From assembly GCA_015680905.1 (NCBI GenBank), contig CM027385.1, positions 27,348,501 to 27,412,500 of the forward strand: DNA of 64,000 bases. The letters are read 5' to 3'. The notes under the pieces were generated by a model that saw only the letters and a list, made by a program, of their open reading frames with translations, ran no database searches and was not told where the DNA came from. Below are positions 44,108 through 56,285 of this stretch, piece by piece. The position numbers and the translations under genes were made by a program. This DNA is from Coptis chinensis (lineage: Eukaryota > Streptophyta > Magnoliopsida > Ranunculales > Ranunculaceae). Within the stretch, counting starts at the first letter, position 1, and every line of letters begins with the position of its first letter.

Positions 44108-45561
44108 AGACCACTGTTGAAGTGGAAAATTGGGGTAAGTCACCTACACACCTTAAATATTACATTATATGTCTTGCTGAACCTGTTACTCTATCTAGTT
44201 TAAGTTTTTTGCATGAGGAAGCCAAGCGTCGTAAGCTTGACTCCTTAGGATCTCATTCGTATAAGTGCCACCGATAGCCGGGCCCTTAGATTTTCATAAC
44301 TTTATCCTTTACTGAGAGGAGTTGCAAGAGCCGGAGTCAAAGTCTCATAACTCTAGTAGACTGAGTATAAAATGTCTACAGGAAGTAAGCATGTTGTCGA
44401 GAGATTAGTTTTGAAATGGAAATCAAGTGTTCACCACCTGTTAGTTTGTAGGATTTACTCCCCATTGACCTTCAAAGGAAGATTATTTCTATCGCTCGTG
44501 TAGGGTTTGGTAAAAGTTCATTTGCATGTAAGAGGAGAGTGCATAAGCTAGGTTGGTGTAAGAATTGCCATTCTGAAACTTGTCCTGGGTTACAACCATG
44601 AAGATAAAATTGTTGGTATAAGATATACTTTTGTCAATCACCTACTGAGAGAGATTGGAAGAATCCTTACAAAGTGAAACCTAGTGGGTGGGAATACTAG
44701 TCTTGAGGATCTGACTATAAAGGACTCAAAAGTCTTGAGAATCTGACTTAATTTAAAAGACTCACATTACGTCTTGGGGATCTGACGTAAAAAGACCTAC
44801 CTCCTGATCATTCTTTTAAAAAAAATTCGTTTCAATTATTCCGATCACTTCATTTCGTATCTCATCTATTCCAAAAATTGTTATCACTTCGTGTCAAATT
44901 TTTTTGAAATATCCCAAAATTTTGATTAGGAACCCATGCTTTAAGGTCCGATAGTTTTCAAATTAATGTTAGGATTTCCTTTTCCGTTGTGTGTTATTTT
45001 TAGTAAAAATACCTAACAAAAAATACTGATACATGATTATGAGGACTAATGCTGATTATGAGGATTAATTTTGATTTGAACTAATTGTATTTGATTTTCT
45101 CTATTTTGTGAGCTTAACCTTTATATGATAGAGAAAGATCAAAATATTGATAGTCGGCATCAATAGTAATATCCTACCTTTTTCTCATCCATTTTATTTG
45201 CTTCTTTATACATTGAGGTCAATGCATGCATAAGTAGGGTGAGGGTGTACTTGAGAAATGAATTTCGAAAATTAGTTTTCAAAAACAATTTTTGTTTCTA
45301 TATCAGTAGCATGAGAAAAATGAATTTTAATGATGAGTTTGGGATATAAATTCTATACTGTTTAGTGTTGAGTTTGATAGATAGTTGATATTATTGATTT
45401 CATTACTGCTTAGACTATTTATTATGCTCGGACGTAGTTCTTGTTGATAGAATTATTTATCAAGGCACCACCATAGTACTTGGTCAGTTTTGTCTATTTT
45501 TGCTAGAAGAGAGATTTAAACTCCTAGTAAACTAGAAGTAGAATTTTTAGACTTAGCCCAT
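44108..45561 (+). other. 3' region of Ath3 up to the Ath4 insertion
   Basis: No convincing ORF. A block near 45209-45245 (tacattgaggtcaatgcatgcataagtagggtgagggtg) resembles, with decay, the gaggacaatgc...GGGG signature that follows Athila pol genes. The element is cut at 45561 by the Ath4 LTR; any env-like ORF and the 3' LTR are not seen here. Confidence 0.55.
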
Positions 45562-46340
45562 TGATAAGCACCCAAAACTGTAATATGAAACCCCATTGAG
45601 ACATATAAATTTGGTTAATTATGTGTTTAATAATCATGAAATGAGTATATTTTCGTACTTTTGCAGGTATTCGCAGTAAACATGAAAATATTGGTTAAAC
45701 CTGCATTAAAGCACAGGGAACGATGTATATATGAATTCTTCCAAATCAGCCATGTGAAGCCCAACAAATTCGCACATAAGCATCAAACTTCTGAAGCTCC
45801 TACCTCTTGAACCAGGACTCCAAATGCGACAAGTGAGATGCTCAGACAATCAGGGCGATGAACTCTATGCATAGGCGGGAAGTTGTAAAATTGTCAAAAG
45901 ACCAGACCGCCACTGGACTGCACGTGGACCCATAAGATTTGATGAGTTATCATACAAGTCAAGACAAAGTTGCAAATAATTGGTGCAAAAGTGACACCTT
46001 GCATGTAGTTAATAAAGTTAGATGAGATTAGGTGTTAATAGTGAAAAAAGATAGGTGTCACTTTGTTGTGGATTGTGTGGTTAAGAAGGAAGTAAATATG
46101 GTTTGGTGTTTCACGTGGGAGGAAAGGAGATTTCTCTCAAATGGAGAAGAAAACAAAACAAGGGGGGAGGGGTGACACTCCATTTACTCCCTTGATTTCT
46201 TTCCTTTACCATGCATTATTTTAGTTCCTTAGTCTTAGTTTTTATTTAGTTTTTAGTTTTTTTAGAGAAAGCTTGTAATAGTTTTAATGGAAGAAACTTT
46301 TGTGTTCTTCTAGTGCAAAATAAATCTAAATGCAAGTGAG

Positions 46341-46405
<65 letters not shown>

Positions 46406-47123
46406 TCTTCTTCTTTTTGTTCTCTCTCTCTCATTTGATATTTATATTATGCACTTTTCTTCTTTTATCCCAAGGATCATGAGCTAAACCTTCCCTTTGT
46501 GGGGGGTTAATGATGCTCATGTGAGGGATAACCTTTGTTATTTGATTTTAGTAAGTTTGTACACCAAGAACAACTAGACCTACATCCTATCCCAAAATGG
46601 TAGTTGGTGTAGAGTCTAGTTAGAAATCAAAGTGATGAGCTTAGAGATAAGTCATTGCTTTGGTTCTACATGCTAGCATGTATGATCTTAGAGATAAGTC
46701 ATAGTGTTAGGGATCAAGTTAATCTTTATTAGGACTTGTCTATGAGTTTTAGGAAGATTAAGATGCAAGAACTTAAAATCACACAATAGAGGTTATCTTC
46801 ACATGAGGAAAATTAACTCTCCACTTTTGTCTTAGTCAATTTTTACCTTGTCTTAGTTGCATGTTTACGTAACTTAAGGTTTTCATTTTTTTGTGCATTA
46901 AAAGAAACCAAGTAATAGTATTAATACAATCATAGCTAAAGTTACTCACTAGTTTCCTAAAAGAGTAAAACCAAGTTGTAAGTGGTCCTAGAATTTAGGT
47001 TGGTTCGAATCCTTACTCAAAAACTATACGCACACGAAGATCGTGAGTAAGAACTTATCTTTGAATTCGCACTTTGTCCATTAAGAGATTCAAATCTCTA
47101 AGATATGCAAAAGGTGAACATCA
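45562..47123 (+). mobile_element. 5' LTR of Athila-lineage element Ath4 (family 3)
   Basis: 1562 bp, starting TGATAAGCACCCAAAACTG and ending GTGAACATCA, followed by the PBS. It shares the TGATAAG start with the other families. It includes a 59-bp (AT)n run at 46344-46402. Left flank is cccat (45557-45561). The 3' LTR is outside the window. Confidence 0.8.
46344..46402. repeat. (AT)n microsatellite
   Basis: About 59 bp of perfect AT dinucleotide repeats within the Ath4 LTR, next to a run of CT-rich sequence. Likely hypervariable in length. Confidence 0.95.
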
Positions 47124-47126
47124 AAA

Positions 47127-47142
47127 TGGTGCCACTGCTATT
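47127..47142 (+). promoter_or_regulatory. Primer binding site of Ath4 (CpG-decayed)
   Basis: TGGTGCCACTGCTATT aligns with TGGCGCCGCTGCCATC of family 1. The differences are C to T or G to A changes, most of them at CpG sites. Confidence 0.75.
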
Positions 47143-48708
47143 CTAAAGACCAAGGACTTGTGCTACAAAGTGGAAATTGCTCCAAGGGGAACTCCCCACT
47201 CTCATCCTTCCTTCATTTTTCTGTTTTCTACGTTTTTTTTTGTTTTGTTTCAAAAAAATTTGCCGCGCAAAAGACCTGACCACTATCGGATTTTTTGTTG
47301 TACTTCCAGGAACAAAAAGTTAGGACCGGGAAAGTAAACTACACCATAATATAAGGTTGCTGTGCAAATTTGAGCTCTCTATGGAAAAATCCTGCACGTG
47401 CGCGATACTGTACTCGCGTCCGTGGGTGTCTATTCTCTGTTGGTGCTCCTGTTCTATCTCCAGCATCTACTGATAAATTTTGTTCCATTTCCAGGCCTAA
47501 CTCTCTGGACTTGTAACAGATACTTCAACTATCTTTTGGGATTAACGACGTCGACGGGTTGAAACGTTTGTTTCAATTCTTTGGCGGACTTGCGGGACGC
47601 TACAGGTTCCAAATTTTATACTGTTTTTGCATGAATACCATGTATGTAGTTATTATGTACTAGTTTATGGATTATTATTTACGTATTAGGCTAGAAATAT
47701 GCATGAATCATGTTAATACGCCAGTAAATATATATATGCGATTAAGTGGGTATGAATTGCATATTAATGTATATATACATACAAATGGTACTATTTTGCA
47801 TGGTTATCTCTCTCTATACGTATAAGTGTCTATTGTTGCATGTTTAATATTTCTCTACGTATAAGTACACTATCTTGTTTAACAAGTCGATTTTGTCAAG
47901 AAAGAGGAGAACATTCCAACGAGGGTTAAAATCTAAGTTGGGTAAGTTGTTTCTAAACCCTACGGGGTGAAGCTGCTCTCTATATGACACTCGCAATCTC
48001 AATGAGTATTGACGAAATTGAATTATTATGCAATACAAGAGTCGTATTTTAGTTTAGGTATAATACGTTGCATGTTTAGTAAACATTTTTGCATTGTCGT
48101 ATCTATCCATGTACGTATAATATCTTCGCATGCTAATGTATCTAGATACGTATGAGTGATTCAAATTTGCCAGTAACAATAGATATCCGTCTACGTAATA
48201 TATATTTACAAATTAGTGTACATATACGTATTACTGATGTATATTTGCCTATACGTATCGAAGTATTTATCGATGATACATCCTTGCCTATTCGTATTGA
48301 TATACGTATGAGTAGAGTATCTTCACATGCTACTGCATCTAGTATTGTTTGAGTAGGTCGTATTTGCATGCTTGTACTTTCACCCTTGCATAAAAAAAAA
48401 AAAAAAAAAGAAAAAAATTAAGAAAGACCTTGCATAAATTTTAATTCCATAAATCTTAATCATATTCCGACGGTGTCTAGGAAACTTGAAAGATTGAGGT
48501 TACTTAATTAGAACCGTGCTTGCATGGAAAGCCTCCCTCATATCTCTCTTGTAACCTGGCCGTTGGTTTATGCACACGTATTCGTCGCTTCACTGCTACA
48601 TTAGCAGCAGCTTAGGCCTACGTTGTTCAACTTTAATACTTCAAGAGAATCATAAAATTCAAGTAATAACAAGTTCATTCTGTCAATTAGATCTAATTTT
48701 ATGCTTGC
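47143..48708 (+). other. Ath4 leader with many TACGTA palindromes
   Basis: About 1.57 kb without coding sequence. From about 47670 to 48310 the palindrome TACGTA occurs around nine times, often as ATACGTAT, and TTGCC(T/A) precedes some copies. A poly(A) run lies at 48393-48410. Overlapping open frames on both strands at 48142-48369 have Ile/Arg/Ser periodicity that reflects the repeat and are not genes. Confidence 0.6.
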
Positions 48709-50460
48709 ATGAGATTAAGGTCTGGTTCCACTAAATAATTTGAACATACCTATCGTCGAAAAAAAATACGATAAGCAATTGTGTAAGTTCTCACCTAAAA
48801 ATTGTTCTTCTTTTGTTAATTACCTTCATCAAGATCCTTCGTCGCCATTAACTTCTATCGTTATGGCCGACGATCCTCCACCAGCTGAGAAGCCCCTGTC
48901 GGACTTCTATACTGCATTACAGGAAGGACCTTCTTCCTGCATCAAACTTGAGGACATTGTCGGTGATTTTTGAATTCTGCCAAACGTTTTTAGTTTGTTA
49001 CCTGTGTATCATGGTTTAGATCACGAAAAACCGTACAATCATCTTCGTAGGCTTCAACAAGTGGCCACAACATTTCACCATCCAGCTGTCTCTTAGGAAC
49101 AACTTTTGTTGCAGCTGTTTCCATTCACTTTAGCGGAAAAAACGTCAATTTGGCTAGCAGGACAACAGCCACAATCCATAGATACATGGAATAAACTTCT
49201 TCAAGCTTTCATGCTTCAATTTTATACTCAGAAGAAAACTACTGAAATGCTTCAGAAAATTCAATTCTTTCGTCAAAATCCTCATGAATCATTTACGGTA
49301 GCATGGAGTCGCTTTACTAATCTTCTTTTAGAATGTCCTCATCACCAACTAGACAAAGCTGTCCTTGTTCGTTCATTCTTTAATGAACTTTCTGATCATC
49401 AAAAAGAAACTCTTGATATAATGAACGGCGGTTGCTTCATGGACAAAGGAGCTACTGAAGCATATACTTTTCTTGAAAAACAAGCAAAAAAAGGTACACA
49501 CTGGGGTAACACTGAGTTGTCTAGGTCATCAAAGGATACTGTTACAAAAGCTACATCTATTTTTGAGGTAAAACCCGATCCCGAATTAAAAAAATTTATA
49601 GAATCCCTAACTAAAAAAGTAGATGCCCTTGCAGTTCAAGTAAACGATCAACTACCAAAACAAGTCATGAACGTTGACACCTCCCCATGTGTTCTTTGTC
49701 TTAGTCCTGACCATCCTGATACGTATTTTCCTAGTTATATGCTTCCCCTACTCAACCATCGGAGGAGGCATGTGCATTCAACATTCCTAATGCACCTTGG
49801 AGACAGCATCCAAATTTCGCTTGGTGCCAAAATAACCAACAGATGGGGGCTCCTCCAGGTTTCTCAAGTCCACTTGTTCGACCACCCAACAACTTTATTC
49901 CATACCGCCAAGGAAATAATCAGCAATACCAACAAAGTCAAAATCAATTTCAAAATAATTCTGATGCTAACTATCAAACCAACCGCAGCCTTGTTCCAGC
50001 CAATCCAAATCCCAACTATAATCAACAACTTCTCAGCAATAATCGTGAACTAGTACCTGTTGCACAACCTGCGCCACTCGGTACGGATAAGACAAGCGAG
50101 ACTTTCTTAGCTTACATGAACCAACAATCTCAAATTTTAACGTTTATCCAACAATCACTTCAACAATTGGTGCAAGAAAAGAGTCAGAAAGGCATGTTTC
50201 TTGGACAAGCAGTTCCAAACCCTAAGCCAGCAAACACTGCCTTTGAACTCACCAATGCACTTGGTACAAGTACTCCCAACCAGGGTGAGGTGCACGCAAT
50301 CACTACTCTTCGATCTGGAAAAACTGTAGACAATCAAATACGTATGCCAGATGATCAACCAAAGGAATCCGACGGTTCCAATGAATCTATTTCCAATAAT
50401 GAACCTATGGAGGATTCACCAAATCTAACAAAGTCAACATCTCAGAATTTAGGAAACAAG
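48709..50460 (+). pseudogene. Ath4 gag
   Basis: The conserved start MRLRSG lies at 48709 but runs into a stop after nine codons (MRLRSGSTK*). Downstream are EKPLSDFYTALQEGP, LVYHGLDHEKPYNH-like sequence (in a broken part), FPFTLAEKTSIWLAGQQPQS, FRQNPHESFTVAWSRFTNLL, and the knuckle CVLCLSPDHPDTYF, whose last Cys is Phe. A frameshift near 49750-49850 separates it from a second, Asn/Gln-rich frame. TGA stops occur near 48972 and TAG near 49096. Confidence 0.85.
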
Positions 50461-51144
50461 CCAGTGAACCCCTTTGCCAAATTCCGCCCTAAGGCACCGT
50501 TTCCTGCACGCTCGGCAAAGAATAAACCTGATGAGAATTTTGATGAAATTCGAGAAACTTTTCAGAATTTGACAATCAATTTACCTTTTCTGGATGCCTT
50601 AAAGCTATTGCCAAAACATGCAAAATTTCTGAAAGATATGTGCACCACAAAAAGGAGAACTAATGTTCCTCAACAAGCGTTCCTCACCGAAAAGTTTTCA
50701 TCCATCACCGAACACAATGGTATAGTCAAATACAAGGACCCTGGTAGACCAACGGTTCCATGCACCTTAGGTGAGAAATATACGGCTACTGCGCTACTAG
50801 ACCTAGGAGCTAGTGTGAACTTACTTCTATATTACTTATTTAAACAACTAGGTCTTCATGAGCTTAAACCTACCACCATGACTCTATAGTTAGCCGATCG
50901 TTCCATTAAGTATCCAAAAGGAATTGTGGAAAACATCCTTGTAAAAGTCCAAGACTTTTTCTATCCTGTAGACTTTGTTATTTTGGATACAGAAGTTGCA
51001 TTTGATTCCATTCCTATCATCTTAGGACGTCTGTTCCTAGCAACTGCTAATGCTCTTATTAACTATAGGGATGGTTCCATGACCATGTCCTTCGGAAATC
51101 TTTTAGTCGAGGTAAATGTGTTTGATGAAACAAAATCCAGAGCC
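50461..51144 (+). pseudogene. Ath4 protease
   Basis: The reading has VNPFAKFRPKAPFPARSA, FQNLTINLPFLDALK, and TKRRTNVPQQAFLTEKF, then the active site ALLDLGASVNLLLYYLFKQL. One stop lies after TMTL (about 50887). It resumes with VENILVKVQDFFYPVDFVIL and IPIILGRLFLATANALINY. The C-terminal frame overlaps the RT frame start at 51116. Confidence 0.85.
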
Positions 51145-52400
51145 TGACATTGATGGTGAGGTGAACAGGGTTGACAGCATTATGCAAGAGTATTTAACAA
51201 ACTCTTTTCCTGAAGATGAAGTATACCAATTTCTTTCCTTTAGCGATTTTGAATTTGAGGACGATGATTATACACAAGAAGTAAACGAGTTATTAGAGTC
51301 AATACCATTATTTGACCCTACGACTGTGATGTCCAGTGACTTGGATGAACATCAATTTGTTTACTCTATGGAAGACGACTTTCCTCAAGAATCTTTAATA
51401 CCCACTACACCCACCCCAGACTTAAAACCTCTTCCTTCGGAATTAAAATACGTACAGCTTGATCCAGATGGTCGTCACCCAGTTATCATTTCTTCGCAAT
51501 TGACTGACGATCAGGAATATCGTTTAATTAATGTCATTCAACAACATCGTTCTGCTATTGGATGGTCCCTCGATGATATTAGAGGCATTGACCCTACTGT
51601 GTGCACCCATCGCATACACCTTGAAGAAAATGCTAAGATGTCGTGCGAACCGCAGCATCGTCTAAACCCAACCATGAAAGATGTGGTACGTGAGGAAGTT
51701 TTAAGATTACTCGATACGGGTATTATTTACCCTATCTCTGATAGTGTTTGGGTTAGTCCTGTACATGTGGTTCCAAATAAATCTGGCATTACAGTTGTGC
51801 GAAATGATAAAGATGAATGCATTTCCGCTCATATTCCAGTGAAATGGCGAATATGCATTGACTATCGCAAACTTAATGCGGTCACTCGTAAAGATCATTT
51901 CCCACTTCCCTTCATCGATCAGATGCTCGAACGCTTAGCCGGTCATGCATATTACTGTTTCATTGATGGTTATTCAGGTTATTTTCAGATAGTTATAGAC
52001 CCTGTTGATCAAGAAAAGACCACGTTCACCTGTCCTTTTGGTACATTTGCATATAAACGAATGCCTTTTGGCCTTTGCAATGCACTTAGTACATTCCAAC
52101 ACTGTATGCTTCATATTTTCAGTAATATGGTTGAACATTTTATGGAAGTATTCATGGACGACTTCTCAATATATGGAGATTCTTTCGATAGCTGTCTATC
52201 AAATCTTGAAAAGGTCTTTACACATTGTGAAGAGAAAAACCTTGTTCTTAATTAGGAAAAATGTCATTTCATGGTTACAAAAGGAATAGTTTTAGGACAT
52301 ATCGTTTCAAAGGATGGAATCAAAGTCGACAAAGCTAAGATAGAAAAAATTGCTTCACTTCCTATACCAAAAACAGTTCGCGACATTCGCACATTTTTAG
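51145..52400 (+). pseudogene. Ath4 pol: reverse transcriptase
   Basis: The 379-codon frame from 51116 to 52255 is open across fingers and palm. Motifs: LKPLPSELKYVQLDPDG, RICIDYRKLNAVT, LPFIDQMLERLAGH, YCFIDGYSGYFQI, RMPFGLCNALSTFQHCM and EVFMDDFSIYGDSF with the FMDD box. The stop at 52255 replaces a Trp codon in the conserved LNWEKCHF (TGG to TAG). The thumb continues at 52271 ([30 protein letters not shown]). Apart from the stop it is one of the best preserved pol segments here. Confidence 0.9.
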
Positions 52401-52935
52401 GACACGCAGGTTTCTATTGGAGATTTATTCAAGATTTCTCAAAGGTTGCTCGACCTTTAACCAATCTCTTGCTTAAAAATGTCATTTTTTACTTCAGTTT
52501 CAATTGCAAACAAGCTTTTGAGACTTTAAAATCCGCCTTAACTACCCCTCTCATAATTCAACCACCTGATTGGTCTAAACCTTTTGAACTAATATGTGAC
52601 GCGAGCGACTATGCTATTGGAGCTATACTAGGGCAACGCCGAGAAGATAAGCCAATTGTCATTTACTACGCGAGTAAAATCTTTAATGAAGCTCAACGTA
52701 ACTATACCACCACTAAAAAAGAATTTCTCGCCGTTGTACATTCCTTGGATAAGTTTCATCCTTACCTAGTGGGTTCTTCCACAATTGTATACACTGACCA
52801 TGCGGTGCTTCGTTACCTATTAGCAAAAAAAGATGCAAAACAAAGGTTGATCCGATGGATTCTACTTCTGCAAGAATTTACTCTAGAAATTAGAGATTAA
52901 AAAGGTTGCGAAAATGTGGTTGCAGACCATTTATC
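52401..52935 (+). pseudogene. Ath4 pol: RNase H
   Basis: The domain shows [19 protein letters not shown] (D), [16 protein letters not shown] (E), [15 protein letters not shown] (D) and [11 protein letters not shown] (last D). A stop occurs at LEIRD* (52898-52900), where the other copies read KDKRG; the rest continues in frame. It links directly to integrase. Confidence 0.88.
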
Positions 52936-53487
52936 AAGACTTGTCAGTAATGTTGATACTGATACCGAACCTATCTGTGATTCCTTTTCGGATGAACACT
53001 TATATTCTATTTTTTCGTCCCCTTGGTACGCTGACATAGTAAATTACTTAGTTACCGAGGAAGTCCCTTCATCTTGGTCTCGTAATGACCGAAAAAAGTT
53101 CTTATCCACTGTGAAATTTTATTTCTGGGATGATCCCTACCTCTTCAAGTATTATTCCGACCAACTAATCCGTCGTTGCATTCCCGACTGGGAACACAAT
53201 GACGTGTTATCCTTCTGCCATGAACAATCTTGTGGTGGTCATTTCAGTGGTAAGAAAACAGCGGCCAAGGTTCTACAATGTGGATTTTATTGGCCAACAC
53301 TGTTTAGAGATGCACATGAGCATTGCAAAGCATGCAACCGCTGCCAGCAGCTAGGACGCATTACTCAACGCAATATGATGCCCTTAAATCCCATTTTAAT
53401 TGTGGAAATCTTTGATGTATGGGGCATCGACTTCATAGGTCCCTTTCCAAATTCTCATGGTTTCCTATACATACTGGTAGCAGTTGA
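52936..53487 (+). pseudogene. Ath4 pol: integrase, cut by Ath5
   Basis: The zinc-binding domain is CHEQSCGGHFSGKKTAAKVLQ and HEHCKACNRCQ, the HHCC pattern. The core begins [19 protein letters not shown] and reaches the first catalytic Asp and LYILVAVD, where the Ath5 LTR interrupts at 53488. The second half of the integrase, 3' region and 3' LTR lie to the right of Ath5, outside the window. The last six codons of the open frame are LTR sequence. Confidence 0.9.
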
Positions 53488-54962
53488 TGATAAGAGCCCA
53501 AAACTGTAGTTTTAACCCTGTAACAGTCATACTTTTAGACCAATTATGTGAGTAATAATTAAGAGTTAACACTGATTACGTGTTTTTATGCATTTCAAGT
53601 TTCAAAGTCCATTATGTGCAGAAATGTGCCACTTTAGCGAGATAAAGGAGAAAAGGTCGGTTACTAAGTAGTTCCATGATTAAAGGCCAAGATTCAAGAA
53701 GACAAAGCCTTCCTAAAGCCCGGTCAAAGGCTGAAAAGTCGACCGCGTAAAAAACAAAGACACAAGTCGAGAGAACTTCCGAAGGCCGTATCATTGGACT
53801 CAGACCTCGGAATGGGGCCTACCTTATGTCAAAACGACCGGCTCGGAAAGAGCTTTCCAATGGTCCAAGCCTTGACCCAATCAGAGGAGCAAAAGTGGGC
53901 AAAAATTCTGTTGAAGCTAACTGCAGCTGAAGAGGCCTTTTTAGACTGAAAGAATTGGGTTTTGGGCCTGATTCTCTGGCCCAAAACATGGCTCCAAGCC
54001 CATGCACGATTTTTGGATCTGAAAGTATAAAAACCAAAGCTTAGCTCTTTGTTAATGGTAGCTAGTTAGACCTAAAACAATATAGATAATTCTAGATCTA
54101 GTTTTCAGTAGATTAATTAAGTTTTAGTTCCATTTTCAATTCTTGTTTTAGATTAAGTCTTTGAATCATTGTTTTTGATTGATTAGATAAATAAAATAGT
54201 TATTTTGTCAATTTCGATGTTTGTCATCTCAATTTATAGATCTAGTTTTTAAGTCTTGTTGATTATCATTTCGTAGTTTAAGTAGATTGAAACATTGTTG
54301 GTTAATTCAGTTAAGTTAGAATTTTAATATGATATGTAGTTATAATTCAATGGGAAATGATGGTTTGATGACTCAAGGCTAAAACCTCCATTAGAGGGGT
54401 TGATGAAGCCTTGACGAAAACTTAGTGGTATAGTGTAGAAGCATTGTAGAATCTATTCCAATCTAGAAGGTCGTGATTCGCCATGAGAATGGGTGGACGA
54501 CCTCACATGCTAGTTAGTATTCGGTAGAAATGCCATGAACACTAGGGATTAGAACTCGAATTATTGCCGTAAGAACATAAGAATCGAGATACAAGAATCT
54601 ATACTAGGTTATTAAGTCGGATTCAAGGTGGATTCAATTCCCCTCTAATCCTTTATCTAGATTCAAAAACAATCATATTTTCATAGCATTCGTAGTTAAA
54701 TTCAACATAATATATTTCATATAGGAATCGTAGTATAACACCCTTCATAAAGCTCTCATTAGACTTAAGACCGACTAATTAGATTAGAAAACATTCTATG
54801 CTAGAGCACTAGGAATGGAACGAATTTGTTACTCCACTCTATTTCAATAGAATTAAGAGTAGAAACTTTGATAAAAATAGACACGTAGATAGTTTTAGTT
54901 TACTTACGTTTTGAGTTCATCGTTCATTTCGTAGGTAGACTATTCAATTTTATCATTTATCA
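53488..54962 (+). mobile_element. 5' LTR of Athila-lineage element Ath5 (family 1)
   Basis: 1475 bp, from TGATAAGAGCCCAAAACTG to TTTATCA, two bases before the PBS. A TATA box, TATAAAAACC, lies at 54026-54035. It inserts into Ath4 integrase; the left flank is gttga (53483-53487). Confidence 0.92.
54026..54035 (+). promoter_or_regulatory. TATA box in the Ath5 LTR
   Basis: TATAAAAACC stands in the middle of the LTR and is matched by TATA-like sequence at the same place in the LTRs of Ath2 (minus, about 9107-9118) and Ath6 (minus, about 63734-63744). Conservation at an equal position supports an LTR core promoter. Confidence 0.55.
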
Positions 54963-54964
54963 AA

Positions 54965-54980
54965 TGGCGCCGCTGCCATC
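54965..54980 (+). promoter_or_regulatory. Primer binding site of Ath5
   Basis: TGGCGCCGCTGCCATC follows the LTR end by two A bases and is identical to the Ath2 site. Confidence 0.88.
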
Positions 54981-55099
54981 TTAGTTGCACTTTAGCATTG
55001 TTTTCATAGTAGAATTAGTCATTTTTAAGTCCCATTAAACCCACCCACCCTTGTTTGATTCATACTGTGCTTATCCGTTTCAGCGTTGAAAAATTACAC

Positions 55100-55250
55100 T
55101 GAGTGCGACCGCGTCTATAAGGAGCGCACTTGCGCCCTATAGTCTGGAACACGAGCGCGACCCGCTCTAAGTTATTGGACCACGAGTGCGACCCGCCCTC
55201 ATACCGAGCGCGACCGCACCCTATGCGAGCGCACCTACGCCCTAAGCAAA
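55100..55250 (+). repeat. GAGCGC-rich degenerate repeats in the Ath5 leader
   Basis: Repeated gagcgcgacc, gagtgcgaccc and gagcgcaccta(c)gccct units at roughly 25-50 bp spacing, CpG-dense. Same motif set as in Ath2 at 7797-8035, so it is inherited by the family and not a local accident. Confidence 0.65.
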
Positions 55251-55472
55251 ATTTTCCGGATTTCTACAGGTTTGTTCGAACTTCGATTTTTAAGTTTTTC
55301 AATGTTCTAACTTGTTATTTACACTGAACACGCGTAAATAAGACGTTATTCATAAGCGAAGCAAGGACGCTATCAGGTATTCCTTTCTTCCATACCTCAC
55401 ATCTCCAGTTAAAGGTTCACACTAATATATCAAGATTGTTTGGATTATTGTCGTGTTTAGACTTAGACTTGC

Positions 55473-56252
55473 ATGAGATTAAGGTCTGGTCGGAGAAAAA
55501 CACCGAAAGTAATTAACCGTCAACGTCAACAAACAAATCTATCGAGTATACCAATCACTACACCTATAGCTACTATTCCACCAACCACGCCGGACATAAT
55601 GGTTGAAGAAAGAGAGACTCCTCTCTCCGACTTTTACAAAGCCTTGAGCGATAGCCCTAAATCTTGCATCGTTATAGCAGACCCAGTGGGGGATTTTCGA
55701 ATTCCCCCAAACATATTTAATTTGTTACCCGTTTTCCATGGTTTAGACCATGAAAAACCTTATCAACACATGTGTAGGATTGAACAAGTCCTTACAACAT
55801 TCCATCATCCTACGGTTGGTACGGAACAAATTAAACTGAGGGTATTCCCTTTCACCTTAGCAGATAAAGGCGGCCTTGGTTAACTGCCCAAACGCCCTAA
55901 TTCGTGGACTCGTGGGCTAAACTTGTTCAAATTTGTTTATGGAACATTTTTACCCACCCCTAAAGACGGATGATATGCTTTCCAAGATTCATTTTTCCGA
56001 CAAAATCCTCATGAATCGTTTTTCGAGGCTTGGAATCGTTTCACCGACCGCTTATTGAGTGTCCACACCATAACCTAGAAAAAGACACGTTAGTTCGTGC
56101 CTTTTTCAAAGGACTTCAACATCACCATAAAGAAGTCCTTGACATAATGAATGGGGTAGTTTCCTAAGTAAAGGAGCCCGGAGGCTTACAAATTTTAGAA
56201 GATCAAACTAAACGTAATAACAATTGGGGGTAGTGATGAAATCCCCCGCTCT
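55473..56252 (+). pseudogene. Ath5 gag
   Basis: Start MRLRSGRRKTPKVINRQRQQ at 55473, closely matching Ath2 gag. Capsid sequence is clean to FPFTLADKG (55870), then the frame changes repeatedly. FYPPLKTDD, FRQNPHESFFEAWNRF and LVRAFFKGLQHHHKEVLDIM remain recognisable but in different frames. By eye against Ath2 there are about eight single-base insertions or deletions in roughly 400 bp. Confidence 0.85.
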
Positions 56253-56285
56253 GTTAGTTCTTCTTCAACAGTTAAGGCCGCCGGT

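Noticed and set aside
46344..46402. Considered a CRISPR-like or satellite array
   Set aside because: A plain (AT)n microsatellite. No spacer-repeat structure exists anywhere in the window.
48142..48369. Overlapping open frames on both strands with Ile/Arg/Ser periodicity
   Set aside because: The periodicity reflects the TACGTA-rich repeat; open frames on both strands of a repeat are expected without coding.
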